This document shows positions 55,463 to 64,000 of a stretch of DNA of 64,000 nucleotides, piece by piece. Origin of the DNA: Ligustrum vulgare. Its lineage: Eukaryota; Streptophyta; Magnoliopsida; Lamiales; Oleaceae. Each line of letters opens with the position of its first letter. The first letter of the stretch is position 1. The stretch lies in contig OY743177.1 in the NCBI GenBank assembly GCA_963555705.1, positions 1,054,001-1,118,000 on the forward strand, read 5' to 3'. A model generated the notes under the pieces. That model made no database searches and had not been told where the DNA came from. It worked only from the letters and a program-made list of their open reading frames with translations. The position numbers were made by a program, and so were the translations under genes.

Positions 55463-56919
55463 TGATGCGTGTCGTAATGCACCAAAATAATAATTAAATT
55501 CCTTGTTCACTATTACTAAGAATATAGCAGTGGAAGCAAGGGTCGATCCCACGAGGAACGGGAACTAATTTAATGCCATGTCAATTAGAATTATAAGGGG
55601 GGTTTTGAGTTGAAAATTGCAATTAATCTAAATAATCAAATAAAGATGTAAAATAGCTGGAATAAAAATCAATTAATAAGAAATCCTAGTTCTCAGGTTC
55701 GGTTGTGCCCTATCATGATATTGTCATTCCCCAAGCAACGCATGTACTATTTCCTTTGTTTTATTTATCACCCGGAATAATCAAAAAGCTCTGATTAATC
55801 CAATTCTTCCTTAATAATAATCAATTGGAATTAGTTCTCCAATCAATTTAGAGTGAATGAACAACCTAGAATAAGCTCCCTAGATTTAATTCATTAACTA
55901 TGTGAAAACAAGAAGAATTAGGTGAACTAAATTATCAATTACATATGCTCGAATTGATTAATCTAGATTGAATTTTCATATGGAAATATAAAATTACCAA
56001 TTGCTACTATGATTTGAATAACAAGACAAATACGAATCCAATTACCCAAATTAGCAAACATCAACACAATAATTAAAAGACAAGGCCTTAATCAATTAAT
56101 AAATTGTCTTGACGAAATTGATGTTCATGAGAAATCCAATAAATAAAATATAAAAACAAGAACTACGTTACGAGTTTGAGGAATGAATAATAAAATAATA
56201 TGAACACAACGTCCCCCTTGAACTAGGTTGAGAAGATTAGCCATGCATTGCCATGAAGAATTCCCCAAAAGTATTGTCTTGATTCACCTTGATTTTGCCT
56301 AGGATTTCTTCTCTTCAAACTTTAATATTGGTGGCTCTCAAAATTAATTCTCCTCTCTCTTTGGTACTGAATTGCTCCTTTTATAGAGCTCAAATTCGTG
56401 CCCTAGCTTAGCCAAAAAGAAATACCAAAGATAGAGTTTAAGTTGAATTAGGAAACAATTTCCTTTTTTTTTTTTCGGGCTTAAGTTACGGCCGTAATAT
56501 AATGAGTTACGGCCGTAACTCACTTTCTGTTTAATTTCTACGCAATTGATTCACTTCTTACGGCCGTGACTTTGCATTCAATACGGCCGTAAGATCCTTG
56601 TTACGGCCGTGACTTGGTTTCTATACGGCCGTAAGATTCTTGTTACGGCCGTGACTTGGTTTCTGCAAATTTTCGTACTTTTGTTTAATCAGCTTCTTAC
56701 GGCCGTGACTTTCATGGTTGCGGCCGTAAATTATTTACATGCCAGGTCCTCGAACTTCCTTTTTACGTGCTTTTTAGTCCTTTTTCCTTCTTTTCTTGTC
56801 ATTTGCGATCCTACACAATATAAAACATAAAATGTATTAAGCAATACTTAATTAGGATCAAACTAAAAGTAATTCGAGGCAACAAGTAAAGAAATAAAGT
56901 GCTAGTAAAGCACTTATCA
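55463..56919 (-). mobile_element. Solo LTR with TTACGGCCGTAA array, Athila-type ends
   Basis: On the minus strand TGATAAGTGC...CGCATCA, 1457 bp, with a perfect TSD ATCGC (55458-55462, 56920-56924). The palindrome array lies at 56484-56732 and CTCTATAAAAGG at about 56376-56387 downstream on the minus strand. Near its end it has a GTTCCTCGTGGGATCGAC stretch seen in Athila-type U5 regions. It has the same palindrome word as the unrelated TGATGTGATCC LTRs. Confidence 0.9.
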
Positions 56920-57023
56920 ATCGCGCTTATATATTTTGGATCATAAGGATTTATTCTTGATCAATCTTCTTGATTTTTAGGATTTAGCATTTGGGTCAAT
57001 GAATATTTTGTGGTTTCGATATT

Positions 57024-57460
57024 AGTATAGATCCTATAAAAGGTACCTTTTCGTTTTGACAAAGAGGGAATTTATGATCTCATTTCATGGACCATTTAAA
57101 ATGCTAGAGAAGTAAGTAATGTGGCTTATTGTTTGACTTCGCCACCAGAACTTGCAGATGTTCACAATGTCTTTCATGTTTACCTACCGAGAGAGTGTGT
57201 TCATGATTCAAATCACATGGTGAATTATTAGTTTATTGCAGTCCGGAAAGATTTGACTTATGAAGAGGCACCTATGTGCATAGTAGAGAGAAAAGTCCAT
57301 GTCTTAAGAAACAAAGAGACTCCATTAGTCAAAGTCCAATGAGGTAGACAAGGTAGTGCTGAAACTACTTGAGAAAAGAAAGAAGAAAGAAGTCTGGCTT
57401 AATAACCAGATATATTTAGATCAAGAAAGGTTAAAATTTCGAGGACGAAATTATTTTAAG
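57024..57460 (+). pseudogene. Tekay-like integrase C-terminus and chromodomain-type tail
   Basis: Broken frames readable as the integrase GPY/F region (57060-57110), then ELADVHNVFHVYLPRECVHD, DLTYEEAPMCIVERKVHVLRNKETPLVKVQ and a WEREEE-like end with stops. This is the C-terminal region typical of Tekay/Del chromoviruses, and it supports the lineage call. A shortened, better-kept copy of its last part lies inside both LTRs. Confidence 0.8.
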
Positions 57461-57470
57461 TGGAGAAGGT
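57435..57470 (+). promoter_or_regulatory. Pre-PPT stem-loop and polypurine tract
   Basis: A 7-bp stem AATTTCG-AGGA-CGAAATT (57435-57452), then AAGTGGAGAAGG (57458-57469) before the 3' LTR. Confidence 0.8.
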
Positions 57471-60329
57471 TGTAGCGACCGAAAAAAATTTCAAACTTAA
57501 AAGACTTGTTTTACCAAACTTGTCGCTACGACTCTCCAACTTTAACAATTATTATCTAAAAATCAGCGCTCTCGTCTTGTCATATTAGTTATTTTAAGAT
57601 TTTAAGAAAAGAAATTTAAATTCGTTTAAATCTTTAAGTCCAAATTTCGACTTTAAATTTGTCTCAATTTCATCCTTCATTTTTAAAGTTCAATGGGGAA
57701 GACCTGGTAGTGATGAAACTACCTGGTTCAAGAAAGAAGAAATTTTGATCAAGTATCCAATTATTTTAAATTAAAAAAATTTTAAATTTCGAGGACGAAA
57801 TTATTTTAAGGTGGTAGGGTTGTAGCGATCAAGAATTTTCTGTGACGTATTTAAATATTATTTAAAACGTGTCTCTACGACTTTACCTACTTATTTTAAA
57901 CACAATTTCGTTTAACCAATTTAAGTTAAAATTTAAATTATTTAAATTTATCGTAGTTCAATTTCAATTTTTGAAATTCAAATTATTTTAAATCCAAAAT
58001 ATTTTATCTCCAATTTAAATTCATTCTCAAATTTTTATTTATTTTTAAAATCCCCAATTCACATTCATTTTAATTCCAAAATTTCCTCCCCAACTTCCAT
58101 TTTCATATTCAGCACATTTCTTTCCCATCATCATCACCCCAAATTCTCAGAAATTTCTCCCAATCAGATATCTGTCCTAATTTCCATTTTCAGCCCCAAA
58201 ATCATTCCCCTGCTTGCCGAAACTGATCACTCATCAATCCCATAATTCTTTCCCAGTTCCCTCAATCTTTCCCCTCACTCTAGCCTACACTATATCATTT
58301 TCAATTCCCAAATTTGCAGTCAATCAATTTCTGCTATCATCATCCCCATCAACCAATCTGCTATGCCACTACAATAAACCAGCCACTGCCCAAGTTTTCA
58401 AGCAACAGCCGTCTCTCCATCAAGCCAAACCAATCTGTTTCATCACCTTCACCAAAAGACTGCCAAGCTGAATTTCTCTGCACATCACCACTGCCCAGCC
58501 AACCTAATCACCAACTCCAATCCAGCCACCGCAACCACCATCATTCAAATGGCAACCACCAATGAATCGATTTCAATTTCCATTTCCATCAATTTCCATT
58601 TCAAGATTTAAACCACCAGTTAACCAATTCATCAAGCAGCCATCATCTGAATCAAACTTCCATTGTCTGCAATTCAACGAATCACCACCAAATTTGCAGA
58701 TCACCAATTCAATCATAGATCACCGAGTCATCAGCCCAACTCCCCTGCAACTTTAACTGCTCAACACCACCATCACCGCAGACACAGTAATCATCTGCAC
58801 TACTCAACCGGCCAAGAACCACCACTGTTGCCAACCGTCTGCAACCACAATCCAAACATCACTGCAAAACCTCAATCTCAAAGCCATAACCAAAATCCCC
58901 AATTCAACACCACATCACCTAATCCAATTTCGAACCCTCCATAACCGGAAGCCCACCCCAATCAACCACAAATAAAACCCAAACCCCAGAAATAGAAGAA
59001 GTATAGAACTTTACCTTGACCTCATGACCATATTCACCGGTTTTTCGCCGGAGAAATCACAATCCAAGTCGCGATTTTCCCTCTCTGTGTCGCATCAAAC
59101 TCGCACTTGAAACCCTAATATTCAACCCCCATCCCTTGCCGCCGTCCGCCACTACCTGCCGGGGACGTTGCGCCGGCATACCGCCGGCTGTAGCACCGGA
59201 TTTCGCCGTCGGTCGCACCTCCTCCCTTCCACCTCTCTGATCGTGAATGGTGAAAGAGAGAGTATGAAATTGTTTTTAACATTTTGATTTTCAGGCTTTG
59301 CACTTTGGTCCTTAAGTTTGCAAAATGATTTTAATCAGTCCCTACAGTTTTAAAACTTATCATTTCAGACCCCAGTTTTAAAATAATCTAAAACAGTCCC
59401 TGCAGTTTAAATATTTTAAATCTTAAGTTTCAAAAGTTATTATTTTAGTCACAAGATTTATGAACCATTTATTTCAGTCTCTGTCGATTTAATTCATTTA
59501 ATTATAAATCCCAAGTTTCAAAAAGTATTCATTTTAGTCCATCAATTTTCAAAGTATTCATTTTAGTCCCTCAACTTTCAAAACATCAATTTTAGTCCTC
59601 AAATTGTAAATTATCATTTTTAAACTATAAATTTCTAAAGACTAATTTAACTTATTGGCTAGACGAGGTGTACGGAGATTTAAAGGATTTAAGTCGTTTC
59701 CCACTCAACTTTGCACTCGACAAATTTAAAGTAGACTCGCCCCCACTAATTGATTTATATTATAATTGCATGTGTTATGTGGATTTGTGTGATTTTATGC
59801 TTAATTGCATCAGAAAAGAATATCTCTTTTGAGATAAAGAATTATGTTATGCTGGGCATAACTTATCTGCTAGCCAAGAAAAGAAAAGAATGTGTTCATT
59901 TGCGTTCACTATGTGATGCCTATGAATAAGAAAAGAATGTCACTACATTATTTGCATAATTTCTTGTTCAATTATCTTGTAGATTAATTATTGGCGATGA
60001 GTCTGCTGAGTATTTCATTTTTGAAATGCTCAACCCGTTATTTTAACAACTTTTGCAGATTTCGGAGACGATGGCGAGTGATGGGCAATGACGGCAAATT
60101 ACAAATTTATATTTTTTTAAAAGTCGTGAACTTTGAAATGATTATTTCATTTTATCAAGAATTGTCATTTTTACAAATTTGTACAAAAATACTTATTCCA
60201 TTTGAATTATCGCTAAAATTTTATTCGATAAATGCGATATTTAATATTTAATCATTTTTTCGCAACAAAGTTTATTCAAGAATTTAGGAAAGTGACGTTC
60301 CCGCGCTCCTCGGAACTCGGGGCGTTACA
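57471..60329 (+). repeat. 3' LTR (2859 bp) of the Tekay-like element
   Basis: Same length and features as the 5' LTR, including the 350-bp extra head (57471-57820). Visible differences are scattered single bases. Confidence 0.93.
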
Positions 60330-60334
60330 CAATG

Positions 60335-60794
60335 TCCTAATAGGCGAGTGATACTTGTGCGGAAGGATGGAGCCATGGAGAGTGATAGTGAGGAAGAGAA
60401 TTATAGTGATATGCCGGCGTTGGAGGAAGTATGTGATGATGAGGATGTGTTATTCGGGGAGCATGGCGAGTTATTAGTGGCAATGAGAGCTCTTAGTGCT
60501 CAAATCAACACGGATGATTTGAAACAACAACGGGAGAACATATTCCATACACGATGTCGCATTAATAATAAGGTACGTAGTATGATTATTGATGGTGGTA
60601 GTTGCACTAACGTCGCTAGTACTATACTTGTTGAAAAATTAGGATTACCTTTGTTAAAACATCCTAAACCTTATAGGCTTCAATGGTTAAATGATAGTGG
60701 AGAAATTAAGGTGAATAGGAGGGTGTTGGTGAGTTTTTTTACTGGTAGCTATGTGGATGATGTTATGTGTGATGTGGTTCCTATGCATGCCTGA
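60335..60794 (+). pseudogene. Ty3/gypsy retropepsin region, ends at a premature stop
   Basis: Continues gag after the insertion. An acidic linker is followed by a retropepsin with catalytic Asp in MIIDGGSCTN (about 60590), VEKLGLP and DVMCDVVPM. A TGA at 60792-60794 interrupts just before the [12 protein letters not shown] segment, which opens the next frame in the same phase. It looks like a TGC-to-TGA change. Confidence 0.9.
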
Positions 60795-60800
60795 CACATT

Positions 60801-62567
60801 TTGTTGGGTAGACCTTGGCAATATGATAGGAAGGTAACGCATGATGGGTATAAAAATAGGTATAGCTTTACCAAAGGGGGGAAAACCATTACACTTGCAC
60901 CATTGACACCATCACAAGTGTATGAAGATCAAGTAAAATTGAAAAATGATGAAGAAAAAAGAGTGAAGGAAAATGAGAGAAAGAGAGTTGAGGTCACGAC
61001 CTCAGAAAAAGGCGAGGAAAGGAGGGTTGGAGCCACGACTCCAGAAAAAGGAGACGCGAGAGAAAAAATGAGTGTTGGGGTACATACCTCAGAAAAAGGA
61101 GAGGGAGCGAAGAGTGCCAGAAAAGAAAAAAAAATGAGTTTCTACGCAAAAAAGAGTGAAATCAAGAAAGCATTCATGGAAGAACGGCCAATGGTCCTTC
61201 TGCTATACAAGGAATCATTCCTTGCATTTGATGAAACTAACAAATCCCTCCCTAGCTTGGCTATTTCTCTCTTGCAGGAATTTGACGATATATTTCCCGA
61301 TGACATACCTAGTGGGTTACCACCCATTCGAGGTATTGAACATCAAATTGATTTTGTACCTGGAGCAGTCATTCCGAACCGCCCCGCTTATCGAAGTAAC
61401 CCCGAGGAGACGAAGGAGCTCCAAAGGCAAGTGGAGGACTTGATGAGCAAAGGGTATATAAGGGAAAGTATGAGTCCATGTGCCGTCCCCGTGTTACTTG
61501 TACCCAAAAAGGACGGGACTTGGAGAATGTGTGTCGATTGTAGGGCCATCAACAACATAACGGTAAAGTATCGTCATCCTATTCCTAGGTTAGATGATAT
61601 GTTGGATGAATTGCATGGCTTTAGCATATTTAGTAAAATTGACCTTAAGAGTGGTTATCATCAAATTCGAATGAAAGAAGAAGATGAGTGGAAAACTGCT
61701 TTTAAAACTAAGTATGGCCTGTATGAATGGTTAGTAATGCCTTTTGGACTTACTAATGTACCTAGCACATTTATGCGTTTAATGAATCATGTTTTACTTG
61801 TATTTATAGGTAAATTCGTTGTAGTTTACTTCGATGATATCTTGATATATAGTAAAACTTTGAATGAGCATGTGGAGCATGTTAGGTGTGTGCTTGTGGT
61901 TTTAAGACAAGGGCAACTTTTTGCTAATTTTAAAAAGTGTGACTTTTGCATGGAAAAAGTTGTGTTTCTTGGCTATGTGGTTAGTGCTAAAGGAATAGAA
62001 GTAGATGAAGAAAAAATCAAAGCTATTAAAGAATGGCCAATACCTAAAAGTATAACTGAGATTAGGAGTTTTCATGGCTTGGCTAGTATTTATAGGCGCT
62101 TTGTTAAAAATTTTAGCACGATTGCCGCACCACTCACAGAAATTGTCAAAAAAAGTGTAGGTTTTAAATGGAAAATAGAACAGGAACATGCATTTGAAAC
62201 AATCAAAAATATGTTGTGTAAAGCACAAGTTTTATCACTTCCTAACTTTGACAAGGCTTTTGAGATTGAATGTGATGCCTCGGGGCTAGGCATTGGAGCT
62301 GTTTTAATGCAGGATCAAAGGCCAATCGCCTATTTTAGTGAAAAACTAAAAGGGGCTGCACTTAGTTACCCCACATATGACAAGGAGTTATACTCACTTG
62401 TGCGCGCTTTGGAGACATGGAAACATTACTTGTGGCCACGGGAGTTCGTGATACACACTGATCATGAATCCTTGAAGCATTTGAGGGGTCAAGCTAAGCT
62501 GAGTAAGAGACATGCAAGGTGGGCAGAATTCATCGAAACATTTCCCTATGTCATCCGATACAAATAG
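60801..62567 (+). pseudogene. Ty3/gypsy reverse transcriptase and RNase H
   Basis: An open 588-codon stretch of pol. It starts with LGRPWQYDR, then a repeated linker (three copies of a TSEKGE-type motif, about 61000-61110). RT follows from about residue 190 ([13 protein letters not shown]), with [27 protein letters not shown] and the catalytic YFDDIL at about 343. RNase H starts at about 487 ([15 protein letters not shown]), with [15 protein letters not shown] and TDHESLKHL near 552. A frameshift at about 62563 (at IRYK) ends it; the next frame begins with GKENVVADALSRR. Confidence 0.92.
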
Positions 62568-63895
62568 GTAAGGAAAATGTGGTGGCAGATGCATTGTCTC
62601 GAAGGTATGTTCTTTTAAATTCTTTAAATTCTAAATTACTTGGATTTGAATACATTAAGGACATGTATGCTAGTGATCTGGACTTTACTAATATTTATGA
62701 ATTATGTGGTAAAGGGGCTGTGGATAGGTTCTTTAAACATGATGATTATTTATTTCGAGAAAATAAATTGTGTGTCCCTAGGTGTTCAATGAGGGAGTTA
62801 CTTGTGAGAGAGGCCCATAGTGGAGGTTTAATGGGTCATTTTGGGGGTTAAAAAGACCATTGAAATCCTAAGTGAACATTTCTATTGGCCTAAGATGAAG
62901 ATTGATGTGGTTCGGGTTTGTAATAGATGCATTACTTGTAAGAAGGCTAAATCTAGGATTAAACCCATGAATTATATATGCCTTTACCTGTACCTAGTGA
63001 ACCTTGGGTCGATATTTCTATGAATTTTGTTTTGGGATTACCTAGGACTAAGAAGGGAAGAGATTCAATTTTTGTGGTAGTAGATCGCTTTAGTAAAATG
63101 GCACATTTCATACCATGCCACAAACTGATGATGCTACTAACATAGCTGAAATTTTCTTTCGGGAGGTCGTACGCTTACATGGGGTTCCTAAAAGTATTGT
63201 CTCGGATAGGGATGTTAAATTCCTTAGTCATTTTTGGAGGGTCTTGTGGAACAACTTAGGTACAAAACTACTCTTCTCTACAACTTGTCACCCACAGACC
63301 GATGGACAAACCGAGGTAGTAAATAGGACAATGATTCAATTGTTGCGCACGATAATCAATAAAAATCTGAAAAATTGGGAAGAGTGCTTACCATTTATTG
63401 AATTTGCATATAATAGGGCTATACATTCTACTACTTCTTGTTCACCATTTGAAATTATTTATGGTTTTAATCCGCTAACACCATTGGATTTAATTCCTTC
63501 GCCTGTGAATGAACGTAGTAGTTTAGATGGAAAGAAAAATGCTGAGATGGTTAAAGCACTCCACGACAAGGTGAGGTTGGCGATTGAAAAGAGAAATGAA
63601 CATTATGCTTCGCAGGCTAACAAAGATAGAAAGGGCGTCATATTTGAACCCGGTGATTGGGTTTGAGTACATTTGAGAAAGGAGCGGTTTCCAGAACAAC
63701 GCAAGTCAAAGTTACAACCGCGAGGAGATAGTCCATTCCAAGTGATTGAAAGGATCAACAACAATGCCTATAAATTAGATCTTCCTGGTGAGTATAATGT
63801 TTCGGCTTCATTTAATGTTTCTGATATATCTCCGTTTGATGCAGGTACAGATTCGAGGTCGAATCCTTTCGAAGAGGGAGGGGATGATGTGATCC
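62568..63895 (+). pseudogene. Ty3/gypsy integrase, multiply broken
   Basis: From GKENVVADALSRR, the integrase follows: an HHCC finger (HSGG...CNRCITCKKAK, 62815-62945), core Asp in FVVVDRFSK (63075), Asp in IVSDRDVKF (63200), Glu in [10 protein letters not shown] (63310), and a C-terminal GDWV module. Frameshifts lie near 62850, 62985 and 63112, and a Trp-to-stop at about 63664. The end of the frame, with NPFEEGGDDV, runs on into the 3' LTR. No chromodomain is seen. Confidence 0.9.
63850..63884 (+). promoter_or_regulatory. Pre-PPT stem-loop and polypurine tract
   Basis: A 6-bp stem GATTCG-AGGT-CGAATC (63850-63865), then GAAGAGGGAGGGGA (63871-63884) against the LTR. It lies inside the pol reading frame. 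Confidence 0.8.
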
Positions 63896-64000
63896 AGACC
63901 ACGAACACAAGCCCGCACAAAGATCCATTGAAGATCAAAGGAGGACCGATGACTCGACTGCAAACAAAGAGGGCCGACGAAGCAATGGACAAGCTAGTGC
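63885..64000 (+). repeat. 3' LTR, first 116 bp (cut by the window end)
   Basis: TGATGTGATCC start. It differs from the 5' LTR at two positions in 116. Confidence 0.93.

Larger units (their letters stand above)
49374..60329 (+). mobile_element. Tekay-like LTR retrotransposon with 2859-bp LTRs, non-autonomous
   Basis: Complete, 10956 bp, with a perfect TSD CAATG (49369-49373, 60330-60334). Both LTRs are exactly 2859 bp and look over 99 percent alike, so insertion is recent. The interior (52233-57470) has no readable gag or RT; only an integrase C-terminus/chromodomain tail survives. A solo LTR is nested at 55463-56919. It must have been copied by enzymes from another element. Confidence 0.93.
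46890..64000 (+). mobile_element. Ty3/gypsy element with full gag-pol, degraded, truncated by the window
   Basis: 5' LTR (46890-47770), initiator-Met PBS (47773), gag, protease, RT/RNase H, integrase, PPT and the first 116 bp of the 3' LTR. It is inserted in the Tat-type gag; the left TSD candidate is AATTG (46885-46889). Gag is interrupted at its zinc knuckle by 49374-60329. LTR ends, PBS and protease relate it to the non-autonomous element at 193-5557. There are at least six breaks in pol, so it is dead. Confidence 0.93.

Noticed and set aside
61142..62594. Minus-strand ORFs within the RT/RNase H region
   Set aside because: They are antisense shadows of a strong plus-strand pol frame.

Overview
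This window is nuclear DNA of a flowering plant, probably a eudicot. It is AT-rich and built almost entirely of nested transposable elements. The evidence is LTRs with TG...CA ends and 5-bp target-site duplications (TSDs), primer-binding sites matching plant initiator-Met and Asp tRNAs, plant Ty3/gypsy gag-pol proteins of Athila, Tat and Tekay type, and a CACTA transposon with a 3-bp TSD. I see no ordinary host gene, no tRNA or rRNA gene and no CRISPR array. The only long intact reading frames are a gag-protease ORF (17834-20344) and a retropepsin-like ORF (3746-4750). Lineage names are by eye.

Layout. (1) 1-15650: minus-strand Athila-like copies in tandem that share one LTR. A five-LTR non-autonomous element (193-5557, TSD ACCAG) and a CACTA element (10810-13682, TSD TCG) are inserted in them. 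(2) 15651-16193 and 24827 to about 32200: the 3' half of a plus-strand Tat-type element (integrase, then an antisense coiled-coil gene at 26075-31219). It is split by an Athila-like gag-pro element (16194-24826, TSD GGGAC) and by two solo LTRs (27332-28257, TSD CTCAA; 28497-30104, TSD GAAAC). (3) About 32480-46889: a minus-strand Tat-type element arranged tail-to-tail with the previous one. It is split by a decayed Athila-like copy (33626-40219, TSD ATGAC) and a solo LTR (40980-43213, TSD TTCAA). (4) 46890-64000: a plus-strand Ty3/gypsy element cut off by the window edge. Its gag is split by a 10.96-kb Tekay-like element with 2859-bp LTRs (49374-60329, TSD CAATG), which itself carries a solo LTR (55463-56919, TSD ATCGC).

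How the parts work together. All the protein genes belong to retrotransposition: Gag forms the particle, protease cuts the polyprotein, RT/RNase H copies RNA into DNA and integrase inserts it. Most copies are dead. Several families (193-5557, 16194-24826, 49374-60329) lack RT and integrase, yet have matched TSDs and, in part, similar LTRs, so they must have moved with enzymes supplied by other elements.

The most interesting signals are non-coding. Unrelated LTR families carry arrays of paired palindromes (TTACGGCCGTAA or GCGATCGC) about 20-24 bp apart, upstream of the TATA box. A short stem-loop with a variable stem and a purine-rich loop sits next to the polypurine tract in five element contexts. 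The non-coding 3' spacer of three Athila-like copies keeps the same order of structured motifs.
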